A DNA stretch of 7,017 nt from positions 1 to 7,017 of the forward strand of contig CABURZ010000048.1 in the NCBI GenBank assembly GCA_902494065.1. The letters run 5' to 3'. Below, piece by piece: positions 1 through 5,348 of this stretch. Every line of letters begins with the position of its first letter. Position 1 is the first letter of the stretch. The notes under the pieces were generated by a model. The model ran no database searches and was not told where the DNA came from. It saw only the letters and a list, made by a program, of their open reading frames with translations. This DNA is from an uncultured Sneathia sp. (GTDB lineage: Bacteria > Fusobacteriota > Fusobacteriia > Fusobacteriales > Leptotrichiaceae). The position numbers and the translations under genes were made by a program.

Positions 1-112
1 TACTAGATGAATTTTGTACTGCATGATATGGGCTTGGACTATCATCTATAAATTCTATTATTTCTCTTGCAAACCCTTTTATTTCAAGGTTCTTTATTAT
101 TTTATCATCCAT
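1..112 (-). CDS. M18 family aminopeptidase, N-terminal fragment (runs off the window)
   Basis: Only the first 37 codons are inside the window; the gene continues beyond position 1. Translation from the ATG at 110-112 gives MDDKIIKNLEIKGFAREIIE and then FIDDSPSPYHAVQNSSS. A helix followed by FID-SPSP-HAV near the N terminus is characteristic of M18 (aspartyl aminopeptidase-like) zinc enzymes, which remove N-terminal residues, often acidic ones, from peptides in the cytosol. The start is well supported: GAGGAG at 118-123 lies 5 bases upstream. This ribosome-binding site overlaps the stop codon of the upstream M32 carboxypeptidase gene, so the two peptidases are almost certainly co-transcribed and probably translationally coupled. 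The metal ligands of the family lie outside the visible part, so catalytic competence cannot be judged. Confidence 0.8.
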   Translation of the reverse strand, partial: MDDKIIKNLEIKGFAREIIEFIDDSPSPYHAVQNSSS

Positions 113-122
113 TATAACTCCT

Positions 123-1616
123 CTAAAATTGTATTTTTGAAAATTTATTTTTTAAATATGTAATATAGTATTCTGGTTTAAATTCTTCACCACAACATGA
201 CATTATTAACTCACTAGGTTTTTTTGAATTTCCATATTGATGTATACCTTCTTTTAAAAATTCATTTATTTTGCTAAATTCTTTTTCTTTTATAGCTTTT
301 TCTACATCAACTTTTTTTATTAAAGCCTCGTACATTTGTGAAGCGTATGCACTTCCTATAGCATATGATGGAAAATACCCAAATGCTCCTCCTGCCCAAT
401 GTGAGTCTTGCAATATTCCTTCTTTTGCATCTTTTGGTCTTAAACCTAAATATTTTTCATATAAGTCATTCCATAATTCTTCTATTTTATCTACATCAAC
501 TTCACCATTAACACTAGAGAATATATATTTTTCTACTTCATATCTAATTAGAACATGTATAGGATAAGTTAGTTCATCAGCCTCTGTTCTTATATATTGA
601 TCTTTAACTTCATTTACTAGAATATAGAACTCATCCCGTGTTATATTTAATTTTTTATGTTTTTCTAGTAATGTATAGATAAGATCAGTGAATTCTTTCA
701 TCTTACCTATAACATTTTCATAAAATCTTGATTGTGCTTCATGTATACCCATAGTTGAACCACCAGCTAAAATCATACTATCATTGTATTTATCATCTAT
801 TTGTTGCTCATATATAGCATGTCCTGTTTCATGAACTGTAGAATATATGCTAGACAAAACATCCTCTAAGTAATAGTGTGTAGTAATTCTTACATCTTTA
901 TTATTCATATTAGTTGTAAAAGGGTGTTCACTTTCTTTTATAACCCCTTTTTTGTAATCAAATCCCATGATAGTTGATATTTCTTTTGAAATTTCTTTTT
1001 GTTCTTCAACAGAAAAAGTTAATGAATAAAATCTTTTCTTTATATCTTCTAATTTTTCTTTTTTTGCTTCTTTAATTTTTAATATTAAAGGTGTTAATTC
1101 TGTCTTTAATAAATTAAAAAATACATCTAACTTTTCTACAGTAAGACCTGTTTCAAAATCATCTATCAATACATCATATGGATGATTTTTGTATCCTCTA
1201 TAAGTTATAAATTTTTTATTAGTTTCTATCAATTTTTTTAAATACGGCTTAAATATTGAATAATCCTTTTTGTTTTTTGCTTCTTCCCATGCAGAAGTTG
1301 CTTTTGATACAAGGGAACAATAATTAGCATATTCATCTTTTGGAATTTTACTCATTTTTTCAAAAACATCTTTTTTTAATTTTTGAACAACTTTTCTGTC
1401 TATTTCATTTAATTTTGATTCATCTTGTGAATAAAGTAAGTTTTTAAAGTCTTCATTAACAAAATTTTCATATTGCAAACTAGTTAATGTTTCTATAGTT
1501 CTACTTATTCCTTCTATAGCTAATTTTGGAGCTTCCGTTTCTAAATCCCAATTTAATAATGTTAAAGCATGATTAAATGCTGCATCACGTTTTATATACT
1601 CGTAAATTTCATTCAT
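123..1616 (-). CDS. M32 family metallocarboxypeptidase (carboxypeptidase Taq type)
   Basis: This is a cytosolic zinc carboxypeptidase that removes C-terminal amino acids from peptides. At 497 residues it has the normal family length (about 500), with no signal peptide or membrane segment. All M32 hallmark motifs are present in order: HPF at 231-233, DVRIT at 241-245, the zinc site HETGH at 262-266 with catalytic Glu263, HEAQSRFYEN from 292 with Glu293 as probable third zinc ligand (HESQ or HEGQ is more usual), IRTEADELTYP from 342, and HWAGGAFGYFPSYAIG from 406. The N-terminal LNWDLETEAP matches the family's L-WD-ET-P segment. The start is supported by AAAGGGG at 1625-1631, 8 bases upstream. 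A candidate promoter lies just before it. The downstream M18 gene begins 10 bases after the stop, giving a two-peptidase unit probably used in peptide catabolism. Confidence 0.95.
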   Translation of the reverse strand: MNEIYEYIKRDAAFNHALTLLNWDLETEAPKLAIEGISRTIETLTSLQYENFVNEDFKNLLYSQDESKLNEIDRKVVQKLKKDVFEKMSKIPKDEYANYCSLVSKATSAWEEAKNKKDYSIFKPYLKKLIETNKKFITYRGYKNHPYDVLIDDFETGLTVEKLDVFFNLLKTELTPLILKIKEAKKEKLEDIKKRFYSLTFSVEEQKEISKEISTIMGFDYKKGVIKESEHPFTTNMNNKDVRITTHYYLEDVLSSIYSTVHETGHAIYEQQIDDKYNDSMILAGGSTMGIHEAQSRFYENVIGKMKEFTDLIYTLLEKHKKLNITRDEFYILVNEVKDQYIRTEADELTYPIHVLIRYEVEKYIFSSVNGEVDVDKIEELWNDLYEKYLGLRPKDAKEGILQDSHWAGGAFGYFPSYAIGSAYASQMYEALIKKVDVEKAIKEKEFSKINEFLKEGIHQYGNSKKPSELIMSCCGEEFKPEYYITYLKNKFSKIQF

Positions 1617-1652
1617 ACTAACATCCCCTTTCTTTTAAAATATGCTATCACT

Positions 1653-1681
1653 ATTGTACTATAATTACATATTTTTTTAAA
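1653..1681 (-). promoter_or_regulatory. Candidate sigma-70-type promoter for the M32/M18 peptidase unit
   Basis: Reading the minus strand, TTTAAA (1676-1681) and TACAAT (1653-1658, five of six consensus bases) are separated by exactly 17 bases. They lie 37 bases or more before the M32 start codon and directly after the terminator of the preceding small ORF. A TAATTACAT sequence (plus strand 1662-1670) fills much of the spacer and matches the dyad at 1873-1894, so this promoter may share a regulator with the small ORF. The -35 is weak, and AT-rich sequence produces such matches by chance. Confidence 0.4.
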
Positions 1682-1691
1682 GTTTTTTATA

Positions 1692-1719
1692 TAAAAAAAT
1701 AGCTAGATTAACTAACTAT
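1692..1719 (-). terminator. Rho-independent terminator after the 44-residue ORF
   Basis: On the minus strand, ATAGTTAG and CTAGCTAT form an 8-bp stem with one G-U pair and a 5-base loop (1699-1719). A run of T residues (plus-strand A 1693-1699, overlapping the foot of the stem) follows immediately. It lies 2 bases beyond the TAA of the small ORF at 1722-1856 and before the M32 promoter, so it separates the comF/antitoxin block from the peptidase unit. The stem is AU-rich, so termination may be partial. Confidence 0.6.
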
Positions 1720-1721
1720 AT

Positions 1722-1856
1722 TTATAATAATTCTTCCATAACTTCTTCGACAGTAAATGTTATGGGATTCTTCTCAAATTCTTCTGATGCTTTTACTGCT
1801 ATTTCATAATCAATTCTATCTTCAATATATTCTTTTAAAATAGAAATAATACTCAT
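1722..1856 (-). CDS. 44-residue antitoxin-like protein lacking an RHH domain
   Basis: This small ORF encodes MSIISILKEYIEDRID followed by YEIAVKASEEFEKNPITFTV and EEVMEELL. It aligns with the C-terminal half of the RHH antitoxin-like protein at 2501-2722: both share an ED-D segment, acidic and lysine-rich helices around EFEK, then (Y/F)T-EE. In RelB-like antitoxins this half wraps the toxin, while the missing N-terminal strand-helix-helix binds DNA. The ORF has its own good ribosome-binding site, AGAGGGG (1863-1869), 6 bases before the ATG, and a terminator directly after its stop. This suggests expression rather than chance. Its codons include CCC, GTC, GAG and AAG, unusual for this AT-rich neighbourhood, which hints at separate origin. 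No toxin gene is adjacent. It may be a decayed antitoxin remnant, a stand-alone anti-toxin peptide, or an unrelated small protein. Function is unproven. Confidence 0.55.
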   Translation of the reverse strand: MSIISILKEYIEDRIDYEIAVKASEEFEKNPITFTVEEVMEELL

Positions 1857-1872
1857 AAATATCCCCTCTAAA

Positions 1873-1894
1873 ATGTAATACATTGTAATTACAT
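1873..1894. promoter_or_regulatory. Dyad-rich operator-like element upstream of the 44-residue ORF
   Basis: ATGTAAT (1873-1879) and ATTACAT (1888-1894) form a perfect 7-bp inverted repeat with an 8-base spacer. The element also resolves into two adjacent smaller palindromes, TGTA-A-TACA (1874-1882) and TGTAATTACA (1884-1893). It lies 4 bases upstream of the ribosome-binding site of the small ORF and just after the comF stop, overlapping a possible -10 (TATGAT on the minus strand, 1893-1898). Two closely spaced palindromes are the usual operator layout for dimeric repressors, including RHH proteins. It could instead fold as a weak RNA hairpin followed by four T residues. Confidence 0.45.
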
Positions 1895-1900
1895 CATATA

Positions 1901-2497
1901 TTAAAATTTTTTTGATACAGCTACTGCATAAATATATACTGTAACATTTTTATATTCTCGCTTTATTGCGTTTTCTATCTCTTTTACAGTTGCTCCTGTG
2001 GTTATAATATCATCTACTATTAGTACAGTCTTATTATCCAAATTTAAATTGCTAACATCAAAACTATTTTTTATATTTAAATTTTTCATATGATTTTCAT
2101 GTAATTTTGACATCTTTTTAGTATCTTTAACTTTTCTTATTTTTAAAAATTTATCTTTTTTATCTTTAAATATTTCTTCTACTTGATTAAACCCACGTTC
2201 TTTTTTTCGCTTAGAACTTATAGGAACACAAATAATATATTCTATCTTATTAAACTCTATAATATACTCAATATATTCTTTTACTATATTATATATTGCA
2301 ACTGCTACATATTTTTTACGTCTATATTTTAGTTCATATATCATATCACGATAGTAATCATTATAGTACATAGAAAAATACACATTTCTAAATGAATAAA
2401 AATGTGCCCTCTTTTCTACTTGTATATATTTTTCGCTTCCTATTTCATATTCATGTTTATCAAAAAATATGAATTTAAAAAAATCTAATAATAACAT
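1901..2497 (-). CDS. comF: ComF family phosphoribosyltransferase-like protein without zinc finger
   Basis: The 198-residue protein carries the type I phosphoribosyltransferase fold of the ComF/GntX family. Diagnostic segments are LKYRRKKYVA (56-65), the VPISSKRKKERGFNQ motif (91-105), K-TKKMSKL--NH--N (124-139), and the PRPP-binding loop VLIVDDIITTGAT (158-170) with paired aspartates. In naturally competent bacteria ComF is cytosolic, works with the ComFA helicase and is needed for uptake of single-stranded DNA. Usual homologues begin with a four-cysteine zinc finger; here the N terminus has no CxxC, the only cysteine being at 90. The family assignment is secure, but a competence role is inferred and no other competence gene is in the window. 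The start lies 3 bases after the stop of the RHH gene with only a weak AGG upstream, so translation probably depends on coupling to that gene. Confidence 0.85.
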   Translation of the reverse strand: MLLLDFFKFIFFDKHEYEIGSEKYIQVEKRAHFYSFRNVYFSMYYNDYYRDMIYELKYRRKKYVAVAIYNIVKEYIEYIIEFNKIEYIICVPISSKRKKERGFNQVEEIFKDKKDKFLKIRKVKDTKKMSKLHENHMKNLNIKNSFDVSNLNLDNKTVLIVDDIITTGATVKEIENAIKREYKNVTVYIYAVAVSKKF

Positions 2498-2500
2498 ACT

Positions 2501-2722
2501 TTATATACCTAAAATTCCCCAAGCTTCTTCTGGTGTGTATATAGTTTTATCTTTTTCAAATTCTTTAATTGCTTTTTCTAATTCTATTAAATCATATTCA
2601 TCTTCTAATTTTTCTAATAAATTTTCTCTAACAAATTCTGAAACTGTTTTATTATTCATTTTAGCATAATTTTGTATATATTTTTTTTCTTTAGGATTTA
2701 ATCTAATTGTAATTGAAGACAT
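2501..2722 (-). CDS. Ribbon-helix-helix antitoxin-like protein (RelB type), no adjacent toxin
   Basis: The 73-residue protein has the plan of small RelB-like antitoxins: an N-terminal strand SSITIRL (2-8), then two helices with KEKKYIQNYAKMNNKTVSEF and VREN (about 11-34), forming a DNA-binding RHH domain. This is followed by LEKLEDEYDL and an acidic C-terminal helix that in relatives wraps a RelE/ParE toxin, ending TPEEAWGILGI. The start is certain: AAGGAGGA lies about 7 bases upstream. A RelE-type toxin gene would normally follow immediately, but comF begins 3 bases after the stop instead. The gene therefore looks like an orphan antitoxin, or a repressor recruited to control its operon. It begins 26 bases after the upstream ABC gene with no room for an obvious separate promoter. 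A related but headless ORF lies on the other side of comF. Confidence 0.85.
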   Translation of the reverse strand: MSSITIRLNPKEKKYIQNYAKMNNKTVSEFVRENLLEKLEDEYDLIELEKAIKEFEKDKTIYTPEEAWGILGI

Positions 2723-2748
2723 AAAAATTCCTCCTTATTTTTAATCTC

Positions 2749-3930
2749 CTACAACTCTATTCTACAATCAAAATTAATATCATCATTCATATGATGAGTT
2801 ATATATATTAAAGTATTTTCTGTCTCATTTAAATACTTATTTACTATACTTGCATTTTTACTATCTATATTAGCTAATGCTTCATCTAGTATTAAAATGT
2901 CTTTTTCATCATACATAATTCTAGCCAAATTTATTCTCTGAATTTCTCCAACAGATAAATTAGTATTTTTTAATATCTCATCTTTTTTTATATTTTCTAA
3001 ATTCAACATACTTAAAATTTTATCAATTTTATCTTTATCACATTTTGAAAATAGACTAATGTTATCGTAAATATTCGCATAAAGTAACTTATTCTCGTCA
3101 TCTATATATTCTATTTTATCATAAATTTTTTTCATACAAATATTTTTTATATCTTTTTTATTTATAGTTATTAAACCTCCATAATTTACAAGCCCCAAAA
3201 TCCTTTTAATTAATGTAGATTTACCACTTCCACTTTTTCCTACTACTAAATATTTTTTATTTTTTTCAAAATTTATATTACAATCTTGTATTGAAATTTC
3301 TTTAATATCACCTATTATTTCCATATTTTCATCATTAGTTACAATTTCTCTATCAAATTTATCTAAAATTTTTCTACCCACTTTAATATTTGCTATAAGT
3401 GAAGAAATTTCTACTATAGATTGATTAAAATTTGTAAAAACGTCCATTACTGCAAATATTACACCAAAACTTAATACTCCAAAATATATTAATATGTACA
3501 CAGTTCCAAATAAAATAGTATTTGATAACTTAGAAATAAAGTCTTTTAATGATAGAAAATATCTTTTAAAATCATATGTTTTAAGATATTCATCTTTTAA
3601 ATTTATACTCTCAAAAGTTAATGCATTTGAAAAAGATTTTTTCTTATTTGCATATACAAATATCATTAATCCCCCAAACAAATTTTTTATTTTCTTTAAA
3701 TAAAAAGATTGTGCATTATTTATTTCTTTTTGATTTATATTTAACTTTTTAACAAATAATTGTGGTACATAATATGAAAAAATTGATACTGCTATACACG
3801 TTAAAAATACTATATAATTAAAGTATAATAAACTAATCGAAGAAAATATCATAAGAAAAATACATTCTGTTAAATTATATATCCCCGTAACATAATTAGT
3901 TATTACATCTTCTAAATCATTCATACACAT
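2749..3930 (-). CDS. ABC exporter, N-terminally truncated (TM3-TM6 plus ATPase domain)
   Basis: Residues 1-180 hold four hydrophobic segments that correspond to TM3-TM6 of a six-helix exporter. The opening MCMNDLEDVI equals the N-D--- element that precedes TM3, so TM1, TM2 and the first coupling helix (about 110 residues) are missing. The ATPase domain has Walker A GKSGSGKST (231-239), signature LSVGEIQR (325-332), Walker B ILILDE (345-350) with catalytic Glu350, D-loop ANIDS and switch His379. It is atypical. The Q-loop glutamine position appears to be Asp278, the signature has Val where Gly is usual, and the segment before Walker A is shorter than normal with no A-loop tyrosine. No ribosome-binding site precedes the ATG at 3930, and it overlaps the upstream fragment by 14 bases. 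Relatives export peptides, bacteriocins, lipids or drugs; the substrate is unknown. It is probably a pseudogene, although the frame is long and clean. Confidence 0.75.
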   Translation of the reverse strand: MCMNDLEDVITNYVTGIYNLTECIFLMIFSSISLLYFNYIVFLTCIAVSIFSYYVPQLFVKKLNINQKEINNAQSFYLKKIKNLFGGLMIFVYANKKKSFSNALTFESINLKDEYLKTYDFKRYFLSLKDFISKLSNTILFGTVYILIYFGVLSFGVIFAVMDVFTNFNQSIVEISSLIANIKVGRKILDKFDREIVTNDENMEIIGDIKEISIQDCNINFEKNKKYLVVGKSGSGKSTLIKRILGLVNYGGLITINKKDIKNICMKKIYDKIEYIDDENKLLYANIYDNISLFSKCDKDKIDKILSMLNLENIKKDEILKNTNLSVGEIQRINLARIMYDEKDILILDEALANIDSKNASIVNKYLNETENTLIYITHHMNDDINFDCRIEL

Positions 3931-4516
3931 TAGAATACAAATTTACAATATATTCAGTATTTTTCTCTTTTGCACGTGATATGACATACTCAACATTTTC
4001 TATTTTACTAGTTAGTATATTAGAAATTAAAAACATTAATATTGTCCCCATAATGTTAAATAAAAATATATATTTATTAAACCAAAGTAACATTGATGAA
4101 GAAAAAATTATTGTTAATAGACAAATAGCAATTTGAAATTTAGTGATAAAATATGAATTTTTTAAAGTATTCATATCTGTTACAAACCATGAAATATATT
4201 TTTCCCTATCCTGCAAATCTTTATTAGACTGTAATGTAAGTCTATAACTTAATTCTTTAATAATATCAAGTTTAAAAAGTTCTGCATACTTTTCTCTTAA
4301 TGTAAAATAAATATAGTCCACTGTACTAGAAATGAGTCCTATTAAAAATTCTATACCTATAGTTATTAGTAACCCTTTAAAATCTTTTTTAAGTAAATTG
4401 TTTATTATAAACATAAACATTAAAGTCTTAATAACAAAAATTGAAACTTTCAAAAAGCTTAAAAAATATATAACAATATCATTTGAAAATTTACCGTATT
4501 CTTTTAATTTTTTCAT
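3917..4516 (-). CDS. ABC exporter fragment, TM1-TM4 only (C-terminal half lost)
   Basis: I place the start at the ATG at 4514-4516 (199 residues), because AAAAGGGG (4522-4529) sits 5 bases upstream. A GTG at 4520-4522 would add two residues but overlaps that ribosome-binding site. The protein has hydrophobic segments at about 13-42, 47-71, 127-147 and 150-169, plus an intracellular loop with ISWFVTDMNTLKNSY. This matches the first four helices of an ABC exporter transmembrane domain. It stops at NLYSNVYE, in the cytoplasmic helix after TM4, where intact relatives continue through TM5, TM6 and an ATPase domain to about 550-600 residues. Its last 90 residues align gaplessly with the first 90 of the next ORF, so it comes from a different, paralogous exporter gene. 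On its own it has no ATPase and is unlikely to transport anything. It is probably a pseudogene fragment. Confidence 0.75.
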   Translation of the reverse strand: MKKLKEYGKFSNDIVIYFLSFLKVSIFVIKTLMFMFIINNLLKKDFKGLLITIGIEFLIGLISSTVDYIYFTLREKYAELFKLDIIKELSYRLTLQSNKDLQDREKYISWFVTDMNTLKNSYFITKFQIAICLLTIIFSSSMLLWFNKYIFLFNIMGTILMFLISNILTSKIENVEYVISRAKEKNTEYIVNLYSNVYE

Positions 4517-4529
4517 CCGCACCCCTTTT

Positions 4530-4559
4530 AAAAATAACGTAACAAAATAGTTACGTTAT
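4530..4559 (-). terminator. Hairpin terminator of the HAD-to-zinc-ribbon operon
   Basis: ATAACGTAAC (4534-4543) and GTTACGTTAT (4550-4559) form a perfect 10-bp inverted repeat with a 6-base loop. On the minus strand it is followed by a short T run (plus-strand A 4530-4533). The TAA stop of the zinc-ribbon gene (4556-4558) lies inside the first arm. The short T tract suggests incomplete termination, which would let some transcription reach the ABC-fragment/RHH/comF block, for which no separate promoter space exists immediately downstream. As the dyad is perfect and palindromic, a protein-binding site is an alternative. Confidence 0.6.
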
Positions 4560-4771
4560 AATTTGTCTTTTTCAAATTCGTTACTTACTAATTTTGCACA
4601 ATAAATTTCAGTATGCCCACAATTTTTACAAATTTTAATATAAAACAGTTCTGATCTAGGTAGTAAATTTTTTATAGAAACATTTACATCTTTTGTAGCT
4701 AGCCACACGCTTTTTATTTCATATTCAGTATTATGACACTTTTCACATCTACATAATCTCAAATTAATCAC
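4556..4771 (-). CDS. Small zinc-ribbon protein, putative nucleic-acid binding
   Basis: The 71-residue protein has two cysteine knuckles: CRCEKC (7-12) near the start and CKNCG (48-52) later, separated by a strand-rich middle, and it continues HTEIYCAKL. This C-x2-C ... C-x2-CG-TE-Y pattern matches the widespread small zinc-ribbon proteins described as predicted nucleic-acid-binding (COG3478 / zinc_ribbon_13 type); biochemical function is unknown. It follows rnhB with an 8-base overlap: the GTG start (4769-4771) lies inside the final codons of rnhB, next to AGGAA. That spacing is very short, so a TTG at 4760-4762 (68 residues), better spaced from the same AGGA, is a possible alternative start. 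The tight coupling to rnhB and rluD suggests a role linked to RNA or DNA maintenance, but this is inference. The gene ends within the operon's terminator hairpin. Confidence 0.75.
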   Translation of the reverse strand: MINLRLCRCEKCHNTEYEIKSVWLATKDVNVSIKNLLPRSELFYIKICKNCGHTEIYCAKLVSNEFEKDKL

Positions 4772-5348
4772 TTCCTAATATTTTTTTTAGAAAAGTTTTT
4801 CTATGCTCAGGCAATATACCAAATTCTTTTATAGCTTCAATATGATCTTTTGTACCATATCCTTTATGCTTAGCTAATCCATAATTTGCATATTTTTTAT
4901 CATATTCATAAAGCATATGATCCCTATACACTTTAGCTATTATAGAAGCTAGTGCTATAGCTAAATTTTTTGAATCTCCCTTAATTAAAAATTGTTGTTC
5001 TCCTTTATAGCCTCTTATTAATTGATTTCCATCTACTAACGTTAATTTACCAGAAATATCTAGCTTTTCTAATGCTCTTCTCATAGCTAAAAATGTTGCA
5101 TTTAAAATATTTAATTTATCAATTTCATCACTACTAGCTACTCCTACTGCATAGACAATCTTATCTGATTTAGTTATTATATCATATATCAATTCTCTTT
5201 TTTTCTCAGTTAATTTTTTAGAATCATTAACTTTTTCAAAAATTTCATCATTTAAGTCTTTAATATATACACAAGCAGCAACTACAGGTCCAAATAGTGG
5301 TCCTCTTCCTGCTTCATCTACTCCTATAACATCACTATATTCTAACAT
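4764..5348 (-). CDS. rnhB: Ribonuclease HII
   Basis: RNase HII cuts the RNA strand of RNA-DNA hybrids and starts removal of single ribonucleotides misincorporated in DNA. Counting from the ATG at 5346-5348 (194 residues, normal for the family), it has GVDEAGRGP with catalytic Asp11 and Glu12 and the GRG motif (14-16), LVDG with Asp106, KGDSKN with Asp125, ASIIAKVYRD ending at Asp143, and HKGYGT with Tyr164, the conserved tyrosine that recognises the junction. All active-site elements are present. The frame also contains a TTG nine bases further upstream, but AGGA sits only one base before it and ten before the ATG, so the ATG is the better start. The start overlaps the end of the pseudouridine synthase gene by 14 bases, and the zinc-ribbon gene overlaps its own end by 8, so expression is coupled within the operon. 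Confidence 0.95.
   Translation of the reverse strand: MLEYSDVIGVDEAGRGPLFGPVVAACVYIKDLNDEIFEKVNDSKKLTEKKRELIYDIITKSDKIVYAVGVASSDEIDKLNILNATFLAMRRALEKLDISGKLTLVDGNQLIRGYKGEQQFLIKGDSKNLAIALASIIAKVYRDHMLYEYDKKYANYGLAKHKGYGTKDHIEAIKEFGILPEHRKTFLKKILGSD

Noticed and set aside
271..567. Plus-strand open frame within the M32 gene, and similar plus-strand frames near 2469-2669, 3494-3703, 4332-4550 and 5972-6295
   Set aside because: All lie antisense to well-supported minus-strand genes or their immediate flanks, show no family motifs and have low-complexity Ser/Phe/Lys-rich products typical of shadow frames.
1901..2497. ComF-type ORF as the missing toxin of the RHH antitoxin
   Set aside because: The phosphoribosyltransferase motifs, including VDDIITTGAT and the RGFNQ segment, place it clearly in ComF and not in RelE/ParE or another known toxin fold.
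2676..2692. Run of eight A residues (coding strand) in the RHH gene, and another in the 3' end of rnhB near 4781-4788
   Set aside because: These could cause slippage or phase variation, but such runs are expected in DNA this AT-rich and the rnhB run affects only the last few residues.
2749..4522. One full-length ABC exporter broken by a single frameshift
   Set aside because: The summed length of about 590 residues is tempting, but TM3-TM4 occurs in both ORFs and aligns gaplessly, so the pieces come from two different genes.
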